From NCBI RefSeq assembly GCF_005768555.2, contig NZ_VCHX02000344.1, forward strand, positions 1 to 54,553: a stretch of 54,553 nucleotides of DNA, in the 5' to 3' direction. Position 1 is the first letter of the stretch, and each line of letters opens with the position of its first letter. This stretch comes from Streptomyces sporangiiformans. GTDB taxonomy: Bacteria > Actinomycetota > Actinomycetes > Streptomycetales > Streptomycetaceae. Position numbers and translations under genes: made by a program. Under the pieces are notes generated by a model. That model ran no database searches and was not told the origin of the DNA. It was given only the letters and a program-made list of their open reading frames with translations. Below are positions 17,211 to 26,382 of this stretch, piece by piece.

Positions 17211-17969
17211 CTACTTGAGCGCGAGGACCACCGCGTCCGACGGGGAGCGCCATACGGCCCGGGCCTCGGCGAAGCCCTTTTCGCGCAGCACGCGCGCGTG
17301 CCACTCGACGGAGGGGGTGTCACCGTCCGCGTGCTCCCCGTAGATCTCGAAGCGGCGGGCGGTCGGCTCGGCGAGCACCGGGTCCTGGGCGGCGAGCTGC
17401 CACCACTCGGTCCAGCCGAGGACACCGGCCGCCTTGTCCCGGTTCATGCGCTCGTGCCGCTGTGCGCGTTCCGCCGCGTTGATCTGCGGAGTGAACTCGT
17501 CGATCATGTGGTCCGCGTTCATGAACACACCGCCGTCGCGGACGAGTTCCGCGATCTGACCGTAGAGGACCGCGAGGGGTTCGCTGTGCAGCCAGTGAAG
17601 GGCGGTCGCGGTCAGGACGGCGTCGTACGAGTCGTACGGCAGCTTCGCCGGCCAGTCGGGGTCCTTGAGATCGGCTGTGACGAACGTGACCCGGTCGTCG
17701 TCCGCGAACGTGCCCTCGGCGATGGCCAGGAGCGCCGGGTCGAGGTCGACCCCGGTACTGACGGCCTCCGGGAACCGTTCGAAGAGGCGGGCCGTGATAC
17801 TTCCCGTACCGCACGCGAGATCGAGTACCCGCGGTGCGGGGCCCACCAGGGCCTCGACCATGTCGAGCATGATCCGGAAGCGCTCCTCACGATCCGGGAG
17901 GTACCACTCCTGCTGCCGATCCCAGCTCTCCTGCCAGCCCCGCCAGTCGGCTCCTGTCACGGTGGTCAT
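17211..17969 (-). CDS. Class I SAM-dependent methyltransferase
   Basis: A 252-aa cytoplasmic methyltransferase. Motif I is VLDLACGTGSITARL, followed by the acidic VDLDPALLAIA and the post-motif DAVLTATALHWLH, which resembles trans-aconitate/ubiquinone-type small-molecule methyltransferases. I chose the ATG at 17969, preceded by GGGGAGAGGGG, rather than an upstream in-frame start that would add 16 residues. It is divergent from the CGNR zinc-finger gene. The substrate is unknown. Confidence 0.9.
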   Translation of the reverse strand: MTTVTGADWRGWQESWDRQQEWYLPDREERFRIMLDMVEALVGPAPRVLDLACGTGSITARLFERFPEAVSTGVDLDPALLAIAEGTFADDDRVTFVTADLKDPDWPAKLPYDSYDAVLTATALHWLHSEPLAVLYGQIAELVRDGGVFMNADHMIDEFTPQINAAERAQRHERMNRDKAAGVLGWTEWWQLAAQDPVLAEPTARRFEIYGEHADGDTPSVEWHARVLREKGFAEARAVWRSPSDAVVLALK

Positions 17970-18067
17970 GAAAGCCCCTCTCCCCTCCATGGCGTAATAC
18001 CCTGGAAGCACAGTCATCCATTACTCGCCCCACTCAAGACCATAGAGCGCATCCGTAAGGACTACAA

Positions 18068-18697
18068 GTGGAACTGGCCTATTACTCGGACTATGCCGTA
18101 CGTCTCGTCAACAGCGAGGAACCGGCCCGGGACAAGGACTCGCTCACCTCGGTCGAGGCCGTACGCGACCTCTTCGGGATCAACGCGACGGTGGCCCGGC
18201 GCGCCACGGACGCCGATGTGACGCGCTTCCGCTCCGTACGAGCCCGCCTGCGCGCGGTCTTCGAGGCGGCGGACACGGGCGACGAGAGGCTTGCCGTGGA
18301 CCTGCTGAACTCACTCCTCCTGGAGTTCCCGGTGAGCCCGCAGATCTCCGGACACGACACCCGTGACGACGACGGCAGCCCGCTGTGGCACATGCACCTG
18401 GCGGACCACCCCTCGAACGCGACCGCCGGCTACGCCGCGATCGCCGCGATGGGCCTGGCCTTCCACCTCACCGAGTACGGCGTGGACCGACTGGGCCTGT
18501 GCGAGGCAGCGCCGTGCCGCAACGCCTACCTCGACACCTCGACGAACCGTTCCCGGCGTTACTGCTCGGACCGCTGCGCGACCCGTGCCAACGTCGCCGC
18601 CTACCGCGCCCGCAAGCGTTTGGAGGCCGACCGGTCGGCGAACACCGGCCGCGCCGCCGAGAGCGCCCAGCGCGCGAGCGCGAACGGCGAACGCTGA
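18068..18697 (+). CDS. CGNR zinc-finger / ABATE-domain protein
   Basis: A 209-aa predicted stress-related transcriptional regulator. The N-terminal helical ABATE domain (about 1-125) contains DLLNSLLLEFP. The C-terminal zinc finger has the ligands C143, C148, C164 and C168 by approximate count, in GLCEAAPCRNAYLD and RRYCSDRCATR, with CATR replacing the usual CGNR. A basic NVAAYRARKR helix then probably contacts DNA. It starts at GTG. Its last 97 bp overlap the 3' end of the convergent sodX gene. Confidence 0.88.
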   Translation: MELAYYSDYAVRLVNSEEPARDKDSLTSVEAVRDLFGINATVARRATDADVTRFRSVRARLRAVFEAADTGDERLAVDLLNSLLLEFPVSPQISGHDTRDDDGSPLWHMHLADHPSNATAGYAAIAAMGLAFHLTEYGVDRLGLCEAAPCRNAYLDTSTNRSRRYCSDRCATRANVAAYRARKRLEADRSANTGRAAESAQRASANGER

Positions 18698-19035
18698 TCG
18701 TCCCGGCGCGGCCGGTACCGGAACCACGCCTTCCCGAGTACGAGTTCCTCGGGCACGGTCCCGTAGTCCGTACTGTCCCCGCCGGCGTACGTGTTGTCCC
18801 CGAGGACCCACCAGCCGCCCTCGCGCAGCTCCACGGCGCGCTTGACGACCAGCAGGTCCTGCTGGAACGGATGACGCAGAACGACCACGTCACCGGGCTT
18901 GACACGTGCCCCGTACTGCACTACCAGCCAGTCCCCGTGATACAGCGTGGGCACCATGGAAGGCCCGGTCACTTCGGCCACCCCGAACGACAAGACGGCC
19001 CTCCCCTGCTCGGTCTCCTGCGACAGCTCCGGCAT
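18601..19035 (-). CDS. sodX: Nickel-type superoxide dismutase maturation protease
   Basis: A 144-aa S26-family (signal-peptidase-like) protease that removes the short leader of SodN so its new N-terminal His can bind nickel. Residues GPSMVPTL contain the catalytic Ser, and VVKRAVE the catalytic Lys. GDNTYAGGDSTDYG is the typical conserved box D. I take the start as ATG at 19035 (MPELSQ) from family memory; an ATG at 19104 would add 23 residues. It is divergent from sodN. The 3' end overlaps the convergent CGNR gene by 97 bp while codon use stays normal, so both frames appear coding there. Confidence 0.92.
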   Translation of the reverse strand: MPELSQETEQGRAVLSFGVAEVTGPSMVPTLYHGDWLVVQYGARVKPGDVVVLRHPFQQDLLVVKRAVELREGGWWVLGDNTYAGGDSTDYGTVPEELVLGKAWFRYRPRRDDQRSPFALARWALSAARPVFADRSASKRLRAR

Positions 19036-19180
19036 CACCGGCACCTCCCCGGTCCAATCCTCCACCAGTCCCAGTCTCACCCCGGACTTTTGTCCTAAGC
19101 CCATGGGGGCACTCGCGAAAACCCCTCCCTCACGGAGTAATGTCCCACCTGAGAAGACGATCACGAGGAAGGACAGCTCA

Positions 19181-19576
19181 ATGCTCTCCCGCCTGTTTGC
19201 CCCCAAGGTCAAGGTCAGCGCCCACTGCGACCTGCCCTGCGGCGTGTACGACCCTGCCCAGGCCCGCATCGAGGCGGAGTCGGTGAAGGCCGTGCAGGAG
19301 AAGATGGCCGCCAACGACGACCCGCACTTCCAGGCCCGCGCCACCGTCATCAAGGAGCAGCGCGCCGAGCTCGCCAAGCACCACGTCTCGGTCCTGTGGA
19401 GCGACTACTTCAAGCCCCCGCACTTCGAGAAGTACCCGGAGCTGCACCAGCTGGTCAACGACGCCCTCAAGGCCCTCTCCGCCGCGAAGGGTTCCACGGA
19501 CCCGGCGACCGGCCAGAAGGCGCTCGACTACATCGCCCAGATCGACAAGATCTTCTGGGAGACCAAGAAGGCCTGA
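19181..19576 (+). CDS. sodN: Nickel-containing superoxide dismutase
   Basis: 131 aa, dismuting superoxide in the cytoplasm. A 14-residue leader (MLSRLFAPKVKVSA) precedes the nickel hook HCDLPCGVY; after cleavage by SodX, His1, Cys2 and Cys6 bind nickel and Tyr9 gates the active site. The rest is the four-helix bundle typical of the homohexamer. GAGGAAGGA lies just before the ATG. In S. coelicolor sodN is raised by nickel and silenced post-transcriptionally by the small RNA s-SodF pairing with the 5' end, which includes this ribosome-binding site; whether this strain has the same control cannot be seen because sodF is not in the window. Confidence 0.97.
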   Translation: MLSRLFAPKVKVSAHCDLPCGVYDPAQARIEAESVKAVQEKMAANDDPHFQARATVIKEQRAELAKHHVSVLWSDYFKPPHFEKYPELHQLVNDALKALSAAKGSTDPATGQKALDYIAQIDKIFWETKKA

Positions 19577-19719
19577 TATTGAATCAAGCCCCTGACCTGC
19601 AATTTCTTTGCTTGCAGCGTCTCCCTGGCCGCACCCGGTCCGCAGGCCGCCGAGCATGGCGTCCTTGACGGTCCGGGTGCGGTCTCGTGTGCGGGGGCGC
19701 TGTTCTCAGCCGCGGTCCG

Positions 19720-20922
19720 TCACGAGGCGGCGCGCGGCAGCACCCGGGTGCGGGCGATTCCGCCGAGCCAGGCGGCGGACGGCTTGGGTGTGCGGGCGAA
19801 GGTGCTGGGGTCGACGGAGATGAGGCCGAAAGTGGGCTTGTAGGAGCCCCATTCGTAGTTGTCGAGCGCGCTCCAGTGCAGGTAGCCGCGTACGTCGAGA
19901 CCGTCTTCCAGGGCGGCGGCGACCTCCTTCAGCGCTCCGGTGGTGTAGTCGATGCGGCGGGTGTCGTCCTCGGTGGCGATGCCGTTCTCGGTGACGATCA
20001 GGGGGACGTCGCCGACCAGGCTTGCCGTGTGGCGCAGCGCGTGTCCCAGCGCCTGCGGGTAGTACTCCCAGCCGGTGAGGGTGAGTTCGGCGTCGGTGGG
20101 TGCCGGGACGGGGCCGTCGGGGGTGATCCTCGTGCGGGTGTAGGACTGGACGCCGATCCAGTCGTCGTCACGTGCGGCTTCGATGAAGACGTCTTCGCGG
20201 GGGTGACGGTAGGCGGCGGTCGCGGCTTCCGCGCCGGGCAGGGCCTGGTAGACCTGGTTGGCGATGGACCAGCCGACCTGGATGTCGGAGGAGATCGCCC
20301 CGACGGCGTCGACCGCGCGGTGGTGGGCCTGGATCAGGGCGTCGGTGGTCGCCTTGTCGGGAAGCGGAAGCCCGGCGGCCGGGGGTGCTTCGCTGCCCAG
20401 TTCACGGATGGCGCCGGCGACCGCGATCATGTTGGGCTCGTTGATGGTGCACACATGTCGTACGCCGGTGCCGATGACCGGCGCGGTCGCCCGCACATAG
20501 CGCTCGAACAGGTAGGCCGCGCCCTCCGCCGTCCAGCCGCCCCGCTCGGCGAACCAGCGCGGCACGGTGAAGTGGTGCAGGGTGACCATGGGCCGCAGAC
20601 CGCGTTCGAGGGCGCCCTCGACCATGCGCCGGTAGTGGGCGAGCTCGGCCCGGGAGTAGTGGCCGGGGGCGGGCTCGATACGGGCCCATTCGATGCTGAA
20701 GCGGTAGTCGGTGAAGCCGAGTTCGGCGAGCAGGTCCATGTCCTCGCGCCACCGGTGGTAGCTGTCGGCGGCGTCGAGGCTCGGCTCCGCGACAGAACCG
20801 CCCTCGTGTTCCATCTGCCACCAGTCGCTGTTGACGTTGTTGCCCTCGATCTGGTGGGCGGCGGTGGACGCTCCCCACAGGAAGCCGTCGGGGAGGCGAA
20901 GACCGTCGGCGGTGCCGTTCAT
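19720..20922 (-). CDS. GH1 family beta-glycosidase
   Basis: A 400-aa cytoplasmic glycoside hydrolase family 1 enzyme. The acid/base Glu is E162 in TINEPN, and the nucleophile is E312 in VTENG. N-terminal FLWGASTAAHQIEG and C-terminal YLHWSALDNYEWG are classic GH1 segments. It lacks a signal peptide, so it should cleave a beta-glycoside after import. It is transcribed with the GH32-like gene 69 bp upstream and lies beside a LacI regulator and a sugar importer, which probably supplies its substrate. At 400 aa it is somewhat shorter than the usual 440-480, with compact C-terminal loops. Confidence 0.93.
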   Translation of the reverse strand: MNGTADGLRLPDGFLWGASTAAHQIEGNNVNSDWWQMEHEGGSVAEPSLDAADSYHRWREDMDLLAELGFTDYRFSIEWARIEPAPGHYSRAELAHYRRMVEGALERGLRPMVTLHHFTVPRWFAERGGWTAEGAAYLFERYVRATAPVIGTGVRHVCTINEPNMIAVAGAIRELGSEAPPAAGLPLPDKATTDALIQAHHRAVDAVGAISSDIQVGWSIANQVYQALPGAEAATAAYRHPREDVFIEAARDDDWIGVQSYTRTRITPDGPVPAPTDAELTLTGWEYYPQALGHALRHTASLVGDVPLIVTENGIATEDDTRRIDYTTGALKEVAAALEDGLDVRGYLHWSALDNYEWGSYKPTFGLISVDPSTFARTPKPSAAWLGGIARTRVLPRAAS

Positions 20923-20991
20923 GGCTGGGCCTTTCCGGAGTGGTGCGTGGGCGTCGGGGTCGGTCGGCGAGGTGGTGTGAGCTCCCGCTCG

Positions 20992-22374
20992 TCAGCGGGG
21001 TGACGGGCCGGGCCAGATGGCTGAGGCATCGTCACGGTCGGGATCGGGCAGCCGGATCGGGCGGACCGGGACGGCGCGTTCGCGTCCGATGGCGCCTTCG
21101 CCTTCTTCCGCGACGGCCGTCCAGGGGGCGGGGTGGCCGGAGTAGCTCAGGGTGGACAGGACGAAGACGCCGTCGGCGTAGACCTCGACGTACTCCCCGA
21201 TGGTGAGAATGCGCAGGGTGGCGGCGGGTTCCGTCAGGACCGTCTCGCCGAGCCGGATTCCGTCGAGACCGGTGGCCCAGAGGTTCTTGCCGTCACAGCC
21301 GACGGCGAGGGCGGGGCGGTCGCCGCCGGGGGAATCGGCGCGCAGGGTGATCTCGACACGGCCGGTGATGCCGATGTCGCCGACCGCGTGCGGGGTGGGG
21401 TGGTCGGTCTCCTCGCCGAGCCAGGTGTTCAGGCCGGGCCACCATTCCAGGCGGGGCGCCGCATCCGTGGGGGTGACGAGGAGTTTCGGCTGGGCGAGCA
21501 TGCCGCGGCAGCGGTCGCCGGTGTCGGTCAGGCCGACGCGGCGGGGAGTGGTGTGCAGAACGACGCGCGCGCCGTCGGGGGCGGCGATGACGCGCGGGGC
21601 GTAGGAGCCGGTCGGCCCGAGGGGACCCCGGCGGGTCCAGGGGCCGCGCAGTCGGGGCGCGGTCCATGCCTCGAAGCCGCGGGTCTGGCCGATGGACCCG
21701 AGCAGCAACCAGCTGCCGTCGTCGAGGCGTTCCAGGACCGGGCACTCCAACTCGTCCACGTCGCCGGGTGAGATCAGCGGCGGATGGACGGTCCAGTGCT
21801 CCAGATCGTCGGAGGTGGCCAGTGCGACGCAGCCGCTGACCTCGACCGGGAGGGAGGCGTCGCTGGCGCAGACGACCATGACCCAGCCGTCCGATGCGTC
21901 GTCGCGCACGACGAACGGGTCGCGCCAGCCCATGCGTTCACCGGTGCGGTACCAGCGCGGGTCCGCCTCGACCACCGGCCGGGTGCCGTGGCGGCGCCAG
22001 CCGGTGCCGTCCGTGCGGTCCGAGTACGCCAGTCCGACCGACTGGACCGGCCAGCCGCCCGGCGTGAGACCGCAGACGCCCGTGTAGAACATCGCCATCC
22101 CGGGGCGGCCGCGGAAGTCGCCGTGCCGGAACGGATGCATGGTCCACACCGCCTGCTCGTCGAAGCGGCCGGGCAGTCCGTTGCCGAAGGCGGTGCCCTG
22201 CGGCTGCCACCGCACCAGGTCGGTGGAGGTCGCCCGGCCGTACGAGGTCTCCATCCGCAGGTGGTCGAACTCGGCCGTCCACGGACCCTGGAGATGCAAC
22301 ACCACGTAGGTGCCGTCCTCGTCGCGCAGGAGGGCGAAGTCGTTCAGGCACAAGCCGGGCGGGGCGTATCGCAT
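20992..22374 (-). CDS. GH32-like glycoside hydrolase (clan J five-bladed propeller)
   Basis: A 460-aa protein resembling beta-fructosidases. The N-terminal CLNDFALLRDEDGTY corresponds to the nucleophile-bearing ND motif, WRDPFVV is the RDP motif, and ELECPVLERL is the EC motif bearing the acid/base Glu; these three are the GH32 catalytic set. A C-terminal beta-sandwich-like region (about 320-440) follows. It lacks a signal peptide, so it acts inside the cell. The ATG at 22374 has AGGAA 6 nt upstream; an in-frame TTG would add ten residues. It is probably co-transcribed with GH1 and controlled by the divergent LacI protein. The substrate (sucrose, fructo-oligosaccharide or other) is not determined. 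Confidence 0.78.
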   Translation of the reverse strand: MRYAPPGLCLNDFALLRDEDGTYVVLHLQGPWTAEFDHLRMETSYGRATSTDLVRWQPQGTAFGNGLPGRFDEQAVWTMHPFRHGDFRGRPGMAMFYTGVCGLTPGGWPVQSVGLAYSDRTDGTGWRRHGTRPVVEADPRWYRTGERMGWRDPFVVRDDASDGWVMVVCASDASLPVEVSGCVALATSDDLEHWTVHPPLISPGDVDELECPVLERLDDGSWLLLGSIGQTRGFEAWTAPRLRGPWTRRGPLGPTGSYAPRVIAAPDGARVVLHTTPRRVGLTDTGDRCRGMLAQPKLLVTPTDAAPRLEWWPGLNTWLGEETDHPTPHAVGDIGITGRVEITLRADSPGGDRPALAVGCDGKNLWATGLDGIRLGETVLTEPAATLRILTIGEYVEVYADGVFVLSTLSYSGHPAPWTAVAEEGEGAIGRERAVPVRPIRLPDPDRDDASAIWPGPSPR

Positions 22375-22401
22375 GCACAGTTCCTGTCGGCTCACAGCGC
22401 C

Positions 22402-22479
22402 CAAGCGCGTGCGCTGACGCTTGATAACAAAAGGATCTCCTGAGAATCCGCCCCAGTAAATATGAACGCAAACGCTTGC
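22402..22479. promoter_or_regulatory. Two LacI-type operators between the hydrolase operon and lacI-type gene
   Basis: GCAA-ACGC-TTGC (22468-22479) is a near-palindrome with the central CG typical of LacI-family sites. A second inverted repeat, CAAGCG (22402-22407) / CGCTTG (22418-22423), lies closer to the hydrolase start. Their location between divergent genes suits control of both directions by the adjacent regulator. Confidence 0.7.
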
Positions 22480-22554
22480 GCAACAAGGAGGGCGGGTTTA
22501 CGGTCGCGTCACTCACCGATCACACCGACGTGAAAATCGAGGGGGAGTTGAGCT

Positions 22555-23577
22555 GTGACGGTCAGCATCACCGATGTCGCCCGCGCCGCCGGAGTCTCGG
22601 CGTCCACCGTGTCCCGCGCGCTGCGCGGCAGGCCGGGCGTATCCGAGGAGGTGCGGGCTCAGATCACGGCCGTCGCCGCGCAGTTGGGATACACCGCATC
22701 GCGGTCCGCCTCGAGCCTGGCCAGCGGGCGCACCTTCACCATCGGCGTGGTCGTCCCGTACGTGGGTCGCTGGTTCTTCGGCACCGTGCTGGACGCGGCC
22801 GAGCAGGTGTTCAGCGCCGCCGGGTACGACGTGCTGCTGTACAACCTGGGTTCGCCGGAGGCACGCAAGCGTTTCTTCACCAAGCTGCCGGTCCGCAAGC
22901 GCGTGGACGCGGTGCTCTCGCTGCTCATCCCGGACGAGGAGGAGTCGGCCGCGCTGCGCTCCCTGGGGGTGCCGCTGGCCACCACGGTCGGCGGGGCCCG
23001 GCCCGGCTTCACCGTCGTCGGCATCGACGACCGGGCCGGCACCGAGAGCGCCGTACGGCATCTGGTGAACCTCGGCCACCGCCGCATCGGCATGATCAGC
23101 GGAGCCAGCGGGCCGCTGCACTGGACCACCCCCATCGAGCGGCGCAACGCCTACCTGGACGTCCTGGCCGACGCCGGAATCGAGCACGATCCGGCTCTGG
23201 AGGCGGACGGCGACTACACCGTCGAGGGCGGTGAGCGGGCCATGACCGAACTGCTGGCCGTCTCCCGCCCGCCGACCGCCGTGTACGCGCAGTCCGACGA
23301 GATGGCGATGGGCGCCCTGCGCGCCCTGCGCCGCCACCGGCTCAGGGTCCCGGACCACGTGTCGGTCGTCGGCTTCGACGACCACGAACTCGCCGATGTG
23401 GTCGGCCTGACCACCGTCGCCCAGCCGGTCGCCGACCAGGGCGCCGAGGCCGCCCGGCTGTTGCTGCGTCAGCTGGACGAACCCGGCGCCGAACCACCCA
23501 CGGAGCAGGTGCAGATGCCCATCCGTCTCGTCCTGCGCGAGACGACCGCCCCTCCCAGACCGCGCGGACCGCAGTAA
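22555..23577 (+). CDS. LacI-family transcriptional regulator
   Basis: A 340-aa repressor. The N-terminal helix-turn-helix and hinge read ITDVARAAGVSASTVSRALRG with the conserved hinge helix around YTASRSASSLASGRT. The periplasmic-binding-like effector domain ends in a conserved SVVGFDDHELADVVGLTTVAQP segment. It starts at GTG. It is divergent from the hydrolase operon and immediately upstream of the sugar-binding protein and permeases, so it probably responds to the sugar imported by them and binds the two operator-like palindromes upstream. Confidence 0.95.
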   Translation: MTVSITDVARAAGVSASTVSRALRGRPGVSEEVRAQITAVAAQLGYTASRSASSLASGRTFTIGVVVPYVGRWFFGTVLDAAEQVFSAAGYDVLLYNLGSPEARKRFFTKLPVRKRVDAVLSLLIPDEEESAALRSLGVPLATTVGGARPGFTVVGIDDRAGTESAVRHLVNLGHRRIGMISGASGPLHWTTPIERRNAYLDVLADAGIEHDPALEADGDYTVEGGERAMTELLAVSRPPTAVYAQSDEMAMGALRALRRHRLRVPDHVSVVGFDDHELADVVGLTTVAQPVADQGAEAARLLLRQLDEPGAEPPTEQVQMPIRLVLRETTAPPRPRGPQ

Positions 23578-23661
23578 CCCGCACCCCTCGAGCCCCACTC
23601 CCCGCGCCCAGACAGCACGTCAGCACTGCAAACCCTCGCCACAGCACGGAAGGCACAGCCC

Positions 23662-25005
23662 ATGAGTTCGACCAGCAGAAATGTCCGCCGCACAGCCAGC
23701 ACGGGACTGGCCCTCGTCCTGCCCCTGGCGGCGCTGGCCGCCTGTGGCGGGGGCGGCAGCACCGACACCTCCGCCGAGGCGGGCAGCGGCAAGGGCACCA
23801 TCAGCGTCTGGGCCCACCAGGGCCAGAAGAGCGAGGACACCGCGATACAGAACGCGGTGAAGTCCTTCAACTCCTCGCAGAAGGACATCAAGGTCGAGCT
23901 GAAGCTGATCCCCGGCAACGACTACACCAAGACCATCACGACGACGGACGCCTCGGAGCTGCCGGACGTGATGGAGTTCGACGGGCCGACCATGGCGAAC
24001 TTCGTCTACAACCAGAAGCTCGCCCCGATCGACGACTACGTCTCCGCCAAGACCCTGAGCAACGCCACCGACGCCATCAAGGCGCAGGGCGAGATCGACG
24101 GCAAGCACTACGGTCTGGGCCAGTACGACTCGGGCCTGGGCGTCTACGGCAACAAGAAGCTGCTGGACGCGGCCGGCGTGAAGTACCCGACGAGCGTGGA
24201 CGACGCCTGGACGGCGGACGAGTTCACCGCCGCGCTCAAGGCGCTGAAGGGCAAGGACTCCGACGGCAAGGTCCTCGACATTCAGGAGAACAACGGGCTC
24301 ACCACCGAGTGGGGCACCTACGGCTTCTCCCCCATCGTCTGGTCGGCCGGCGGGTCGCTCCTCAAGGACGGCAAGGCGAAAGGCGCAATCGACTCACCGG
24401 AAACCGTGTCGGCCCTGAAGACCTTCCAGTCCTGGAAGTCCGACGTCGACCCGAACACCGACGGCAACGCCTTCGCCAAGGGCCGCGTCCCACTCAGCTG
24501 GGTCGGCCACTGGATGTACCCCGCCTACAGCGAGGCCCTCGGTGACGACCTCGTCGTCCTGCCGCAGCCCGACTTCGGCAACGGCCCCAAGACCGGCCAG
24601 GGCTCCTGGGCCTGGGGCATCGGCGCCGACTCCAAGAACGCCAAGGCCGCCGGCACGTTCCTGGACACTCTCCTCAACGACGAGAACGTCGCCGCGATGA
24701 CGACGGCCAACGGCGCCCCGCCCGCCACCAAGTCCGCGCTCGCCGCGAGCGACCTCTACAAGCAGGGCGGCCCGCTCCAGCTGTTCTCCGACCAGCTCGC
24801 CAAGCCCTGCGGCGACACCGACATCGCCAAGTCCTGCGTCGCCGTGACCCGTCCGCTGACCGCCGGATACCCCACCGTCACCGCGAAGTTCGCCGAGGCC
24901 CTCAACTCGGTCTACGGCGGCGCCGACCCGAAGGACGCCCTGTCCAAGGCCGCCAAGGCCATCGACCAGGACTTCTCCGACAACGCCGGCTACGAGATCC
25001 CGTAG
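23662..25005 (+). CDS. Sugar ABC transporter substrate-binding lipoprotein
   Basis: A 447-aa family 1 extracellular solute-binding protein. The signal sequence ends in lipobox LAAC followed by a Gly-rich linker. The mature part has ISVWAHQGQ, VKSFNSSQKDIKVELKLIPG, and the family's conserved VPLSWVGHWM and GSWAWGIG segments. It binds an oligosaccharide outside the membrane and delivers it to the two permeases downstream. It lies 84 bp after the LacI gene and is probably the most highly expressed gene of the locus because a hairpin-rich gap follows. Confidence 0.94.
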   Translation: MSSTSRNVRRTASTGLALVLPLAALAACGGGGSTDTSAEAGSGKGTISVWAHQGQKSEDTAIQNAVKSFNSSQKDIKVELKLIPGNDYTKTITTTDASELPDVMEFDGPTMANFVYNQKLAPIDDYVSAKTLSNATDAIKAQGEIDGKHYGLGQYDSGLGVYGNKKLLDAAGVKYPTSVDDAWTADEFTAALKALKGKDSDGKVLDIQENNGLTTEWGTYGFSPIVWSAGGSLLKDGKAKGAIDSPETVSALKTFQSWKSDVDPNTDGNAFAKGRVPLSWVGHWMYPAYSEALGDDLVVLPQPDFGNGPKTGQGSWAWGIGADSKNAKAAGTFLDTLLNDENVAAMTTANGAPPATKSALAASDLYKQGGPLQLFSDQLAKPCGDTDIAKSCVAVTRPLTAGYPTVTAKFAEALNSVYGGADPKDALSKAAKAIDQDFSDNAGYEIP

Positions 25006-25158
25006 GACCCCATCGGCCGGGGCGGGCCGCGCACGTCGCGCCCGCCCCGCCGGGAACAGGACCCACCGTCACCTTCTCGGCCGTGAAGCGACCGAGCTTG
25101 TGCGCTCAGCCGTCCACACCTCGTCGCGCTCCCGACTGCCCCCTACGGCAGGACGGAT

Positions 25159-25186
25159 GGGGGCACCCCCGGACGGAGTCTGGGGG
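25159..25186. repeat. Hairpin-forming repeat in the binding protein-permease gap
   Basis: GGGGG (25159-25163), CCCCC (25166-25170) and GGGGG (25182-25186) can form alternative hairpins, with GGACGGAGTCT in the loop. The sequence resembles a short repeat I have seen between many Streptomyces genes. The 376-bp gap 25006-25381 otherwise shows no gene; the hairpin could attenuate transcription or protect the upstream mRNA. Confidence 0.65.
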
Positions 25187-25381
25187 AAGGTCGCATCCAC
25201 CGCATGACGACCGGACCACCATGCGGTGCGGGACCGGTGACAAGGCCACACGCCAGGAGAGTCCTGGCGACATCGATCCGGTCAACACCCCGTACAACCG
25301 TCTCCCCGGCCAGGCCGGTTCGTGCCTTCAAGGGCTCACGGAACGACCGAGCCATCGTAGCGAGACGCTGGAAGGAACAAG

Positions 25382-26380
25382 GTGAAATCCGTCGAACCCG
25401 CGCACGCCGCGCCCCATGCCCGGGAGCAGGACCCACCCGTGACCTCCGTCGAACCAGCGCGCCCGGCGCGCTCTGTGCGCAAGAACCGCGACTGGTTGCA
25501 CGGACTGCTCATGTCCGCGCCCTCCGTCGTCGGACTCATCGCCTTCGTCGGCATTCCGTTCGGCTACGCCGTCGTCCTCTCCTTCTACAACGTCCGCCTC
25601 GGCTCCCCCCTGGAACCGACCTGGTTCGGGATCGAGCACTACCGGCGGCTGTTCACCGACCCCGATCTGTCCGGCCCGTTCCTCAGGGCCCTGCTCAACA
25701 ACCTGACCTTCGCCGCGGTCGTCGTACCCGTGCAGACCGGTCTGGCGCTCGGCCTTGCGATCCTGCTCAACCGCAAGCTCAAGGCGATCGGTCTGTTCCG
25801 GTCCCTGTTCTTCATGCCGGTCGTCTTCCCGATGGCGCTGGTCGCCGTGATCTGGCGCCTCATCCTCGCCCGCAGCGATCAGGGCATGCTCAACTCCGCG
25901 CTGGATGCGGTGAGCTTCGGCAACTGGGGCGCCTTCGACTGGCTCGGCGACTCCGCCACCGCGATGGTCTCGATCATCATCCTCTCCATCTGGCAGGGCG
26001 TCGGCTTCCAGATGGTCATCCTGCTCGCCGGGCTCCAGCAGATACCCGGTGAGCTCTACGAGGCCGCCGAGCTCGACCGCGCCTCCCGCTGGCAGCAGTT
26101 CCGCCATGTCACCCTGCCCGGCATCCGCGGCACCCTCGTGTTCGTCGCCATGCTCACCTCGGTGCTCTCCTTCCGCGTCTTCGACCAGGTCTACGTCCTC
26201 GTCAAAGGCGGCGGCCTCAACGAGGACGCGGCCCGCACCGTGATGTACCAGGCGGTCACCACCGCCTTCGACCAGAACAACATCGGCCAGGCGTCCGCGA
26301 TCACCGTCGTCTTCTTCCTGATCGTCGTCGTCCTGACCCTCATCCAGCGCCGCGTCGTCCGGCCCGACAACGAGGACTGA
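25382..26380 (+). CDS. Sugar ABC transporter permease (MalF type)
   Basis: A 332-aa integral membrane protein with six predicted transmembrane segments after a roughly 38-residue cytoplasmic Pro/Ala/Arg tail. The coupling EAA loop is ELYEAAELDRASRWQQFRHVTLPGI. It starts at GTG with GGAAGGAA upstream; an in-frame GTG at 25440 is an alternative. Pairs with the MalG-type permease 2 bp downstream. No ATPase gene is in this locus. Confidence 0.93.
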   Translation: MKSVEPAHAAPHAREQDPPVTSVEPARPARSVRKNRDWLHGLLMSAPSVVGLIAFVGIPFGYAVVLSFYNVRLGSPLEPTWFGIEHYRRLFTDPDLSGPFLRALLNNLTFAAVVVPVQTGLALGLAILLNRKLKAIGLFRSLFFMPVVFPMALVAVIWRLILARSDQGMLNSALDAVSFGNWGAFDWLGDSATAMVSIIILSIWQGVGFQMVILLAGLQQIPGELYEAAELDRASRWQQFRHVTLPGIRGTLVFVAMLTSVLSFRVFDQVYVLVKGGGLNEDAARTVMYQAVTTAFDQNNIGQASAITVVFFLIVVVLTLIQRRVVRPDNED

Positions 26381-26382
26381 CC

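Noticed and set aside
19036..19377. N-terminal extension of sodX across sodN
   Set aside because: The extension would run antisense through sodN and has no homology; family members start at MPELSQ or near it.
19597..19617. CTGCAA-N9-TTGCAG after sodN as a possible Nur (nickel) box
   Set aside because: The known Nur box has a 5-nt spacer and precedes promoters; this one has nine and follows the gene, so it is more likely a 3' end hairpin.
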